Shown here piece after piece: positions 30,847-37,743 of a DNA stretch of 40,251 bases. Both the position numbers and the translations under genes were made by a program. The DNA comes from Paludibacteraceae bacterium (GTDB lineage Bacteria > Bacteroidota > Bacteroidia > Bacteroidales > Paludibacteraceae): positions 1-40,251 of the forward strand of contig JAFTZQ010000007.1 in assembly GCA_017464475.1 (NCBI GenBank). Reading direction: 5' to 3'. The notes under the pieces are model-generated. The model saw nothing but the letters and a program-made list of their open reading frames with translations. It had not been told where the DNA came from and ran no database searches. Each line of letters starts with the position of its first letter. Position 1 is the first letter of the stretch.

Positions 30847-30864
30847 ATTTTTTTGTAATTTTGC
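30833..30864 (+). promoter_or_regulatory. Promoter of murI
   Basis: TTGCACATGTCC at 30833 and TAATTTTGC at 30856, spacing 23 nt. The sequence TTGCACATGTCCAA (30833-30846) serves both directions. Confidence 0.8.
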
Positions 30865-30886
30865 GCCCAAAATCACCAATAAAATT

Positions 30887-31729
30887 ATGCGCATCGGTGT
30901 TTTTGACAGCGGATACGGAGGCTTGACCATCTTGGATGCCATCCGTCGGGAACTGCCTCAGTACGACTACTTGTACTTGGGGGACAATGCCCGTGCGCCC
31001 TATGGCACCCACTCGTTCGATGTGATTTACCGATACACTTTGCAGGCGGTTAAGTATCTCTTTGACCATGATTGCGCGCTGGTCATCCTTGCTTGCAACA
31101 CCGCCTCAGCCAAAGCCCTTCGCACCATCCAGCAGAAAGACTTGCCGCTGATAAATAACAAAATGGTAAATGTCTTGGGCGTGATCCGTCCGACCGTCGA
31201 AGCCGTTCCGGCAATCACAAAGACCGGACATGTGGGCATCCTTGCCACGCCTGCTACCGTCAGCTCGGAGAGCTATGTGATGGAACTGAATAAAATCTTC
31301 AATTCTCTCGAAATCTCCCAGCAAGCCTGCCCTCTTTGGGTTCCGCTCATTGAGAACGGCGAGCACTTAAAACCCGGCGCAGACTATTTTGTGGACCTCT
31401 ATCTGCGGCAGATCTTGGAGAAAGATCCGCAGATCGACACGCTCGTCCTCGGTTGCACCCACTATCCTTTGTTGCTGCCGAAAATCGCCCAATGGATCAA
31501 GAATAACGGCAAGCGCTTTGCCGCCGGCGATATTCAGGTTATTTCGCAGGGTTATCTGGAAGCAAAGAGTCTGGCTGATTATTTGGTCCGCCATCCCGAG
31601 TACGAATCCCAACTCTCGCAAGGCGGCTCCTGCCGCTATTTGACCACAGAAAATGCGGACCGCTTCTCGCAATCCGCATCCCTCTTCCTCTCCGCTCCCG
31701 TTCAGGCGGAGCACATCGATCTGGAGTAA
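30887..31729 (+). CDS. murI: Glutamate racemase
   Basis: A 280-aa enzyme making D-glutamate for peptidoglycan. Start at ATG 30887 (MRIGVFDSGYGGLTILDAIR); a longer reading from 30833 would include the promoter. The catalytic pair is visible: Cys in LACNTASAKAL and Cys in LGCTHYPLLLP, with the Asp-Ser of FDSGYGG. It starts 22 bp after the -7 box, so the leader is very short. In many Bacteroidetes murI follows ompH; here it stands alone, divergent from an aquaporin. Confidence 0.96.
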   Translation: MRIGVFDSGYGGLTILDAIRRELPQYDYLYLGDNARAPYGTHSFDVIYRYTLQAVKYLFDHDCALVILACNTASAKALRTIQQKDLPLINNKMVNVLGVIRPTVEAVPAITKTGHVGILATPATVSSESYVMELNKIFNSLEISQQACPLWVPLIENGEHLKPGADYFVDLYLRQILEKDPQIDTLVLGCTHYPLLLPKIAQWIKNNGKRFAAGDIQVISQGYLEAKSLADYLVRHPEYESQLSQGGSCRYLTTENADRFSQSASLFLSAPVQAEHIDLE

Positions 31730-31769
31730 TTTTCTGCCTTTATCGTGCCGTTGATGTCGGCTTAACAAC

Positions 31770-31802
31770 CCACTAATCACCCACTAATCACCCACTAATC
31801 AC
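31770..31802. repeat. Three perfect 11-bp tandem repeats
   Basis: CCACTAATCAC three times, followed by the partial unit CCACTCGTAC, between the convergent ends of murI and the protease gene. No hairpin terminator is seen here. Confidence 0.95.
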
Positions 31803-31819
31803 CCACTCGTACACCGATT

Positions 31820-33298
31820 TTACCACGCAACGCCGAGGGTGAGACCGACACCGTGCTGGAGGTATTGGTTGAGACCAAAGGCACCGATATTCGTTTTGAG
31901 CGGCTCGATGGTCATTGTTGTTTTGCTCCAAAGCCAGTTCATGTCATAATGAAGTCCCAGCACGAAATCACATGATCCGGTGGGAATACGCCAGTCCAAA
32001 CCCACACGCGTATCGGTCGTGATCGCCGCATTGGTATTATACGCATCGCCGTTAAAGAGCGGTCCGGCAGCCGCGCTCTGGTTGATACGCGGAGCAAGAA
32101 TATACTTACCCACCTGAATCGGCAGCTGCGCTCCCAGATAAACGCCGAACAAAGGTCCCGCACTAATTACCGGCGTGCTTGATTTCTGGGTCTCGCTAAT
32201 CAAAGCCGTAACCTGAAGACCCGTCGTAATGAAGCCAAGCCAGTCGTGTCCGAACTGGATTCCAGCTATTTGGTTCATGCCGAAATAATTGTCATAAATC
32301 AAATGGAAATGGTTCATATTGTCCATATCGGTCACGATATGTGTTGCGGAGCGCTCGAACTTCTTTGCGCCTTTTCCTTTGTTCGTTACCAGACTGTCGC
32401 GGACAGCCAGCGTGCGCAAAGCAGGATCGAGCGGCAGGTGCCAGTCCAAGTCGCGTATCTCTTTTTGAACCGAATCCGGCAATTGGCGGAATACATAGAG
32501 CCAGTCTTCGCCGGAGAGCGACCGCAGCGGCTCGATCTCCTTGCCGACATCGTTTTTGGAGGTTCCTAATGTAGCGATAAACGCTTGCACGTCTTCTTTT
32601 CCGATCGCCAAGCCCACTCCTTCGCGGTAGAAAGCCTTCCATGTGTTGATACCCAGGATCTCATACTTGCCGTCTTTATTCTTGAGCAACAGCGGTCCGC
32701 CGCTACTACCGGGATCAATAGAGGCGGTATGCTGGATGATACGCGAAGCGTGCTCGTGGCTGTCCACGTCCACACGCGCATTGGAAATGCTTCCGCGCGT
32801 GAGCTGCCAAGAGGGTTTGTCCGCCAACTCAGGGAAGCCCGCTGCCACGATGGAGATGTCTTCCTCTATCTCTCCGGCATAGACAGGAAGCGCAATCATT
32901 TCGCAATCCGAAGGAAGGGCTATCGCCGCCAAGTCGGTTGAAGCGATATTCGCCACATCGCAATGCTCGTAGCGGACGGTCTTTTCATGGAGTTGGAAGA
33001 TAATAGTTGCTTTCCCGGCATAGCCGACTACATGCAGGTTGGTCAGAATATATTTCTTGCCGCCCTGCTCCACGACTACACCCGAACCGAAAGTGCCTTC
33101 GTTTTTATAGGCGGTTAACGCCCGCGAAGCACTTCTCATTCCGGCTCTCGCCGTATAGAGGGCATAGTCGCCCATGAGCGATTTGTCCGCATCAGAATAC
33201 TCCGGTTCAACGACACAAACACTATGCCGCAAGCCTTGCGCAGAAGCCGGCAGCAGCACACACAGCAGCATAGCTGCCAAATAGAAAATACGTTTCAT
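31820..33298 (-). CDS. Exported trypsin-like serine protease fused to a probable outer-membrane beta-barrel
   Basis: A 492-aa protein. A signal peptide ends near LLPASAQ (residue 21). Residues about 65-245 are a chymotrypsin-fold protease with a complete triad: H89 (TNLHVVG), D122 (ASTDLAAI) and S199 (PGSSGGP). A linker (about 250-310) leads to residues about 320-492, which alternate hydrophobic and polar residues in strands, with Gly/aromatic girdles, and end in GLTLGVAW, an aromatic C-terminus like outer-membrane barrels. The barrel has perhaps 8-10 strands. No PDZ domain is present, unlike DegP. The protease would sit in the periplasm anchored by the barrel, or possibly outside. It lies 11 bp downstream of the gene at 33310-34083 in the same direction. 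Confidence 0.82.
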   Translation of the reverse strand: MKRIFYLAAMLLCVLLPASAQGLRHSVCVVEPEYSDADKSLMGDYALYTARAGMRSASRALTAYKNEGTFGSGVVVEQGGKKYILTNLHVVGYAGKATIIFQLHEKTVRYEHCDVANIASTDLAAIALPSDCEMIALPVYAGEIEEDISIVAAGFPELADKPSWQLTRGSISNARVDVDSHEHASRIIQHTASIDPGSSGGPLLLKNKDGKYEILGINTWKAFYREGVGLAIGKEDVQAFIATLGTSKNDVGKEIEPLRSLSGEDWLYVFRQLPDSVQKEIRDLDWHLPLDPALRTLAVRDSLVTNKGKGAKKFERSATHIVTDMDNMNHFHLIYDNYFGMNQIAGIQFGHDWLGFITTGLQVTALISETQKSSTPVISAGPLFGVYLGAQLPIQVGKYILAPRINQSAAAGPLFNGDAYNTNAAITTDTRVGLDWRIPTGSCDFVLGLHYDMNWLWSKTTMTIEPLKTNIGAFGLNQYLQHGVGLTLGVAW

Positions 33299-33309
33299 AT
33301 CAGAAAAAA

Positions 33310-34083
33310 TTATTCGTCGTCACCCACTACACCGTTAGAGACAGAGTCTGTTTTCGTCTCCGGAACAGCTTTTTCTTCCGGCATGGTGTTGTCTTCAGGA
33401 ATCACTTTTAGCGGCATTTCCGCTTTCTTGTCCCCCGCCATTTCGTCCAATATATACTGCATATCGGAGCCTTTGAGTTTGCCTTTCTTGATAGCCGTAG
33501 CGATCTCTTCATTCTCAGCAAACAGTTTCGCTGCCGCTTTCTTCATCGCCATAAAACTGCCGTTCACCATCGCCAGTTCAGCCAGTTCCAACTCCGGTCG
33601 AACCAGATAATAGAGCGTAGGCGTGTCCGGTCCGTTTCCACCTTTAAACTTCACGAAATACAGGTCGCCTGTCTTCTTGTCTATCTGGTAGTACATCTCG
33701 CATTGGAAAATCACACCCCATGCACTGCCCATAATGGGATTTCCCCACTGGTGATCGCTCTGCATGTACGATTTGCGGGCGTGGACGTAGTACAACACGT
33801 GCTTCTTATCCGGGAAATTCTTATGCCAGATTTTGATACCGACGATATTTGCGGCATCGATATCCGTGTGACCTTTGTCACCCGCATTCTTTTTGACCCC
33901 CAGCTTGCCTTTGCCGACTCGCGGTAACTCCACCTCCGCGTATTCTTCGGAATGTCCGTCCACGAAATACACTTCCCCCGGATAATAATGGGGCGTGAGC
34001 AAAGTCATTTGTGCAATGAATTGCGCGTGTAGCGCTACGCTGGCAAAGACTGCTGCCAGAACAAGAAGAAATCTTTTTTTCAT
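33310..34083 (-). CDS. Exported protein of unknown function
   Basis: A 257-aa protein from ATG 34083 (MKKRFLLVLAAVFASVALHA signal peptide); earlier in-frame codons overlap the promoter. The mature part begins QFIAQMTLLTPHYYPGEVYF and is beta-rich up to about residue 175 (pattern similar to proteins that read out a lipid- or sugar-binding fold, not identified). Helices follow, then an acidic Glu/Lys/Pro tail. It has its own promoter and is followed closely by the protease-barrel gene, so the two probably form one operon acting in the envelope. Confidence 0.75.
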   Translation of the reverse strand: MKKRFLLVLAAVFASVALHAQFIAQMTLLTPHYYPGEVYFVDGHSEEYAEVELPRVGKGKLGVKKNAGDKGHTDIDAANIVGIKIWHKNFPDKKHVLYYVHARKSYMQSDHQWGNPIMGSAWGVIFQCEMYYQIDKKTGDLYFVKFKGGNGPDTPTLYYLVRPELELAELAMVNGSFMAMKKAAAKLFAENEEIATAIKKGKLKGSDMQYILDEMAGDKKAEMPLKVIPEDNTMPEEKAVPETKTDSVSNGVVGDDE

Positions 34084-34112
34084 AAATTTGAATGTTTTAT
34101 TAACAATTCGCT

Positions 34113-34144
34113 GCAAAATTACAGCTTTTTCTTGAATTATGCAA
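34113..34144 (-). promoter_or_regulatory. Promoter of the exported protein-protease operon
   Basis: TTGCATAATTC ending at 34144 and TAATTTTGC starting at 34121, spacing 23 nt. Confidence 0.75.
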
Positions 34145-34165
34145 TAGTTAGTATCATTTTTCTTG

Positions 34166-34196
34166 TTATTTGTGCACAAATAAAAGCGTGCGCTTT
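34166..34196. repeat. Two adjacent short palindromes
   Basis: TTATTTGTGCACAAATAA (34166-34183) is a perfect 18-bp palindrome. AAAGCG-TG-CGCTTT (34183-34196) follows directly. Possible operator or hairpin sites upstream of the promoter at 34113-34144. Confidence 0.7.
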
Positions 34197-34207
34197 CGCT
34201 GCTTCAT

Positions 34208-34341
34208 TTGATTTTCTGAGGTTCTCGACTACCTTTACAACTCAAATAAATGCACGGAAAACTCACGCTGCTACGTGAGCGTGCATAAACCGTACTTGAG
34301 TTGTAATGATTTCCAAAAGTGTCGAGTTTCCAGAAAATCAA
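34208..34341. repeat. 134-bp long imperfect inverted repeat
   Basis: Five nested perfect arms: 34208-34218 with 34331-34341 (11 bp), 34224-34229 with 34321-34326 (6 bp), 34237-34245 with 34296-34304 (9 bp), 34250-34256 with 34280-34286 (7 bp) and 34262-34267 with 34274-34279 (6 bp, loop CTGCTA). The spacer lengths differ on the two sides, so it is not a simple palindrome. No coding potential. It could be a small RNA, a transcript 3' structure or a non-autonomous mobile element. Confidence 0.8.
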
Positions 34342-34451
34342 GTTTTTCGGCTTATAACGCTTTATGATGGCGCAACGCTTTGCGCTTTTATATTTCTATA
34401 TTTTATCCGCTTTTTTACGCTGTCGGTGCCAGCGGTCAGACTTGGGTCAGT
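34342..34451. other. Gene-free stretch after the long inverted repeat
   Basis: It contains a 6-bp hairpin GCGCAA-CGCT-TTGCGC (34370-34385) followed by TTTTATATTT, which would act as a plus-strand terminator, although no plus-strand gene precedes it. CGGCTTATAACGCTTTATGA (34348-34367) resembles the start of the IS3 remnant at 40112 (CGGTTTATAACCTTTTATAA). Confidence 0.4.
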
Positions 34452-34913
34452 TTATAAATCTCCGGACCAGCCGTGACCTAAATCCCAGTGTTCGTCGTAT
34501 TTAAACTCGAAGTACGGCAGGGCGAAGTATTTTTCCAACAATGCGGTCAACTCCTCCTCTATGTCTTTAGCCCACTGACCGACAAAAACCACAAAGTGAT
34601 CCACAGCCCAAGCTACACGCCCACGCGGGACTTGGGTGTAATCGCCACTAAACTTCGTAGGCTCGTGCTTTGCCAAAGCCTTAAAATACTGTTTTTGCCA
34701 AACCTGCCTGTGCAAAGTCTGGTAGTTGATATACGGAAGTCCTTTGTCTGCGGCATCCTCTACCATCTTTGGTGTCAGTTCTTTTTTATATACGCCGAAG
34801 AAATCGTGCTCCTCGGGGTCGTACCAGAAGATTCCTACCGCCGGCATGGGCTCGTCGAAGGACTTCATATCCTTCATAATGGATTCTTTTTCGCTATGTG
34901 TTAAAGTGGTCAT
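34452..34913 (-). CDS. Conserved hypothetical protein, 153 aa
   Basis: Start set at ATG 34913 (MTTLTHSEKESIMKDMKSFD), because the promoter's -7 box lies at 34938-34946, inside the longer reading. A soluble, acidic protein with aromatic-rich motifs: AVGIFWYDPEEHDFFGVYKK, PYINYQTLHRQVW and PRGRVAWAVDHFVVFVGQWA. The conserved pattern (FWYDP...ELT...GL.YI.Y..LH) occurs in small uncharacterised proteins of gut Bacteroidetes and Firmicutes. Two Trp/His-rich ends (EHWDLGHGWSGDL) might bind metal. It has its own promoter and looks like a single-gene unit. Confidence 0.75.
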   Translation of the reverse strand: MTTLTHSEKESIMKDMKSFDEPMPAVGIFWYDPEEHDFFGVYKKELTPKMVEDAADKGLPYINYQTLHRQVWQKQYFKALAKHEPTKFSGDYTQVPRGRVAWAVDHFVVFVGQWAKDIEEELTALLEKYFALPYFEFKYDEHWDLGHGWSGDL

Positions 34914-34937
34914 ATTGTTTTCTAAACCTTTGCGACT

Positions 34938-34969
34938 GCAAAGGTACAACAAAAAAATGACATACGCAA
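34938..34969 (-). promoter_or_regulatory. Promoter of the 153-aa protein gene
   Basis: TTGCGTATGTC ending at 34969 and TACCTTTGC starting at 34946, spacing 23 nt. Confidence 0.8.
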
Positions 34970-35015
34970 GAGGGATGCCATTTTTTTGAGATTTTTCGAT
35001 AAATCGAGAGAACAT

Positions 35016-36479
35016 TTATCCGACAGAGCCTTCGAGGGTGACTTGGAGGAGTTTCTGGGCTTCAACGGCAAACTCCATCGGCAGCTTGTCCATCACCTCC
35101 TTGGCATAACCGTTGACGATCAGTCCCACGGCGTCCTCCGTACTGATTCCCCGCTGGCGGCAGTAGAAGAGCTGGTCCTCGTTGATCTTGGAGGTCGTGG
35201 CTTCGTGCTCCACCGTAGCCGTGGGATTCGAAATAATCATATCCGGGAAGGTGTGCGCGCCGCATTGATCACCCAAAAGCAAGCTGTCGCACTGGCTGAA
35301 ATTGCGGGCATTTGTTGCCTTCAGACCCATCTTGACCAGTCCGCGGTACGCATTCTGGCTGTGTCCGGCAGAGATACCTTTGGACACAATGCGCGAACGC
35401 GTGTTTTTACCAATATGGATCATCTTGGTGCCCGTGTCCGCCTGCTGGTAGTTATTGGTGACCGCCACGGAATAGAACTCCGCCGTGGAATTATCGCCGC
35501 GGAGGATACAGGACGGATATTTCCATGTGATCGCCGATCCGGTCTCGACCTGAGTCCACGACAGGCGTGCGTTCTCGTACGTGATACCGCGTTTGGTAAC
35601 GAAATTATAGATACCGCCCTTGCCTTCCTTGTCGCCGGGATACCAGTTCTGGACGGTGGAGTACTTGACCTCCGCATCCTTTCGCACGACGATCTCCACG
35701 ATCGCGGCATGGAGCTGGTTCTCGTCCCTCATCGGCGCCGTACAGCCCTCCAGATAAGAGAGATACGCGCCTTCATCGGCGATCAGGAGTGTGCGTTCGA
35801 ACTGGCCCGTTTTGCCGGCATTGATACGGAAATACGTGCTCAGTTCCATCGGGCAACGGACGCCTTTCGGCACATAGACAAAACTACCATCGGAAAAGAC
35901 CGCACTATTGAGCGCCGCATAGAAATTGTCCGTCGGCGGCACAACCGAACCAAGATATTCCTTCACCAGATCGGGGTGCTCACGCACGGCTTCGGAGATC
36001 GAACAGAAGATGATTCCCTTCTCCGCCAAGGTCTCGCGGAAAGTGGTCTTGACGGAAACGGAGTCCATGACTGCATCGACCGCCATGTTGCCTGCCAGCG
36101 CAGCGCGCTCCTCCAAAGGAATACCGAGCTTGTCGAAGGTCTTCATGATCTCCGCATCAATCTCGTCGGACGGTTGCGCGCCTTCGGCTGTTTGAGGGTT
36201 TGAAGGTTTGACCTTCGTCCGCGGAGCGGCATAATAAGAGATCGCCTGAAAATCAATCTCGGGGATGTCCAGATGTGCCCAAGTCGGCACTTTCATGGTC
36301 TGCCATTTGCGGAAAGCCTTGAGGCGGAACTCCAGCAGCCATTCGGGTTCATCCTTTTTCGCAGAGATCAACCGAATGATGTCTTCATTCAGTCCAGCGG
36401 GCACAATATCCGTCTCCACATCGGTCGTGAAGCCGTATTTGTACTCCTGAGAGGTAATATCTTTGATTAAGTCATCCAT
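35016..36479 (-). CDS. sufB: Fe-S cluster assembly protein SufB
   Basis: A 487-aa scaffold subunit that builds iron-sulfur clusters with SufC and SufD. Start at ATG 36479 ([17 protein letters not shown]); a longer frame runs into the tRNA-Cys 3' end. Conserved SufB stretches: [40 protein letters not shown] and the C-terminal [20 protein letters not shown] with the conserved Cys. Residues about 96-110 ([16 protein letters not shown]) include an 8-bp repeat-derived insertion. sufC and sufD are not next to it, whereas Bacteroidales usually have sufB-sufC-sufD-sufS together. It appears to be transcribed from the tRNA-Cys promoter. Confidence 0.95.
   Translation of the reverse strand: MDDLIKDITSQEYKYGFTTDVETDIVPAGLNEDIIRLISAKKDEPEWLLEFRLKAFRKWQTMKVPTWAHLDIPEIDFQAISYYAAPRTKVKPSNPQTAEGAQPSDEIDAEIMKTFDKLGIPLEERAALAGNMAVDAVMDSVSVKTTFRETLAEKGIIFCSISEAVREHPDLVKEYLGSVVPPTDNFYAALNSAVFSDGSFVYVPKGVRCPMELSTYFRINAGKTGQFERTLLIADEGAYLSYLEGCTAPMRDENQLHAAIVEIVVRKDAEVKYSTVQNWYPGDKEGKGGIYNFVTKRGITYENARLSWTQVETGSAITWKYPSCILRGDNSTAEFYSVAVTNNYQQADTGTKMIHIGKNTRSRIVSKGISAGHSQNAYRGLVKMGLKATNARNFSQCDSLLLGDQCGAHTFPDMIISNPTATVEHEATTSKINEDQLFYCRQRGISTEDAVGLIVNGYAKEVMDKLPMEFAVEAQKLLQVTLEGSVG
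36190..36213 (-). repeat. Period-8 tandem repeat inside sufB
   Basis: GTTTGAGG, GTTTGAAG, GTTTGACC; same unit type as murF 16937 and 37710. Confidence 0.75.
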
Positions 36480-36508
36480 AAAAACAAAGCCGCCATCGTG
36501 TGGCGGCT

Positions 36509-36583
36509 TGGAGGCCGGTAGCGGAGTCAAACCGCTCTGAACGGTTTTGCAGACCGCTGACTAAGTCGCTCATCCAACCGGCC
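36509..36583 (-). tRNA. tRNA-Cys (anticodon GCA), with unusual A19-U56
   Basis: 75 nt with CCA encoded. Acceptor GGCCGGT pairs perfectly with ACCGGCC, discriminator U73, anticodon loop CTGCAAA, T stem AGCGG/CCGCT, variable loop TCAG giving the G15-G48 pair that marks Cys tRNAs. The T loop reads TTTGACT, so position 56 is U instead of the near-universal C. The D loop has GA where GG (G18 G19) is expected, so A19-U56 can replace G19-C56. sufB begins 30 bp downstream. Confidence 0.88.
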
Positions 36584-36728
36584 GGTCGCGTTCGGCAACA
36601 AGATTGCAATGTCCATACCGCTTCGCTAAATGGACGGGCAACTTGTGCCTCCGCTCTCCCCACCACAACAAGTTGTGTCGGGGACCCCGAAAAAGAAGAC
36701 GCGAATCCTCTGTTTCCAGAAAGCGGGT
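36584..36728 (-). other. Structured leader between promoter and tRNA-Cys
   Basis: No gene. Three hairpins are visible: CACAAC/GTTGTG inside CCCC/GGGG (36658-36683), GGCA/TGCC (36637-36649) and GTCCAT/ATGGAC (36611-36635). GGGG (36680-36683) can also pair with CCCC (36685-36688). It could be a processed 5' leader or a separate small RNA. Confidence 0.45.
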
Positions 36729-36760
36729 GCAAAGGTAGTGCTTTTTTTTGACATAGCCAA
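36729..36760 (-). promoter_or_regulatory. Promoter of the tRNA-Cys-sufB unit
   Basis: TTGGCTATGTC ending at 36760 and TACCTTTGC starting at 36737, spacing 23 nt. No other promoter is seen before sufB. Confidence 0.8.
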
Positions 36761-36800
36761 ATTTTTTGGCAAAAAAGTGAACATAAGCACACTTTTTTTG

Positions 36801-37703
36801 CTAAAAAAGGCTCAAATCGGCATCTGTGATCGTTCCTTTGGGACGTCTTTTGCCGCGCGAGGGAGTTTGGGGAGAAGGACTAGACGAACTAGTTTGACTA
36901 GAAGAACTAGTTGAACTAGGTTTACTAGTTTTACCAGGTTCCATGACCGCAAGGATGATCTGTCTGGTCTGGTCGTCCGTCCATTTGCATTTATCTACTA
37001 TCCACTCCAAGTAACTCTTGTCGATCCGCATCATCGACTCAATAGACTCACCCTTGTGCCCGCCTTGGCTGAGGTAGTAATATTCACCCCGCTTAATGAG
37101 CCAGCGGTCAAAGGAGATGAAGTGGAACTCTTCTCGTTGCGCCCATTCCCAGCCGTGCGCCGCCACTTGGGCTTTGAAGACCTCTATCGTTGCCATCACA
37201 TCGTCCAGCGAGTTATGCGCGCCCTCGAAGGGATGCCCGTAATAGCGGGTGTATGCCGCCGTCAGATTGCAATGGTATTTCTCGCCTGTCTCAGGGTCTA
37301 TCTGTCCCGCCATGTGAATACGTTCCAGTGCCAGCGCATCATACCATGTGCGACCGTCAAAGACAAAATCTTTGCCGATACGCTTCAGGTTATAATGCAA
37401 TATAGGTGCGTCAAAGCCGTTGCCGTTATAGGACAGAATGTCGCATCCATCGGTGAACGCCATCAGCTCATCATAGACGCTGCGAAGAGAAATGCCATTC
37501 TCCTGCAAGAAAGTCTTGGATATATGATGTACCGCTTCCGCCTCCGCAGGAATAGTGAATTCCCCTTCCGGCAGAATATACCAGTCGCGGGAGTCTATCA
37601 CATGCCAGTCCGCGGTGTCCACTTTGACGAGCGAGAGCTGGATGATATGGTCTTTTTGTACGTCCAGACCGGTGGTCTCTGTATCAAAACAAACAAGGTT
37701 CAT
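36801..37703 (-). CDS. DnaQ-like 3'-5' exonuclease (DEDDh)
   Basis: A 300-aa protein. Residues 5-12 hold exonuclease motif I (CFDTETTG; D7 and E9). Motif II is near SYNGNGFDAPIL, and motif III has the His and Asp in GAHNSLDDVMAT. This is the proofreading-type nuclease fold, on its own, without a polymerase domain. Residues 180-250 add a helical domain (GGHKGESIESMMRIDKSYLE) of a kind seen in Bacteroidetes homologues. The segment after ILAVMEPGKT is a Ser/Thr/Pro-rich linker encoded by seven 9-bp units, followed by a basic tail (RGKRRPKGTITDADLSLF). The final TDADLSLF resembles a beta-clamp-binding peptide (QxxLxLF class), which would suit a replication or repair role; this is inference. Confidence 0.88.
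   Translation of the reverse strand: MNLVCFDTETTGLDVQKDHIIQLSLVKVDTADWHVIDSRDWYILPEGEFTIPAEAEAVHHISKTFLQENGISLRSVYDELMAFTDGCDILSYNGNGFDAPILHYNLKRIGKDFVFDGRTWYDALALERIHMAGQIDPETGEKYHCNLTAAYTRYYGHPFEGAHNSLDDVMATIEVFKAQVAAHGWEWAQREEFHFISFDRWLIKRGEYYYLSQGGHKGESIESMMRIDKSYLEWIVDKCKWTDDQTRQIILAVMEPGKTSKPSSTSSSSQTSSSSPSPQTPSRGKRRPKGTITDADLSLF
36875..36937 (-). repeat. Period-9 ACTAG repeat inside the exonuclease gene
   Basis: Seven 9-bp units, mostly NNNNACTAG, in frame (three codons per unit), giving the Ser/Thr-rich linker. Same unit as the non-coding repeat at 20505-20549. Confidence 0.9.
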
Positions 37704-37709
37704 TTGCTA

Positions 37710-37741
37710 TTTGAAGATTTGATAATTTGAAGATTTGAAGA
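37710..37741 (-). repeat. Period-8 tandem repeat between rlmI and the exonuclease
   Basis: Four units: TTTGAAGA, TTTGATAA, TTTGAAGA, TTTGAAGA. It fills the gap from 2 bp before the rlmI stop to the exonuclease start. Confidence 0.9.
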
Positions 37742-37743
37742 TT

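Noticed and set aside
31770-31802. CRISPR array
   Set aside because: Units are 11 bp, contiguous and without spacers; no cas genes nearby. The same holds for all other repeats here.
36472-36792. 106-aa minus-strand frame covering the sufB start region
   Set aside because: It spans the tRNA-Cys gene, its leader and its promoter, and has no protein-like conservation pattern. The sufB start at 36479 is clear.
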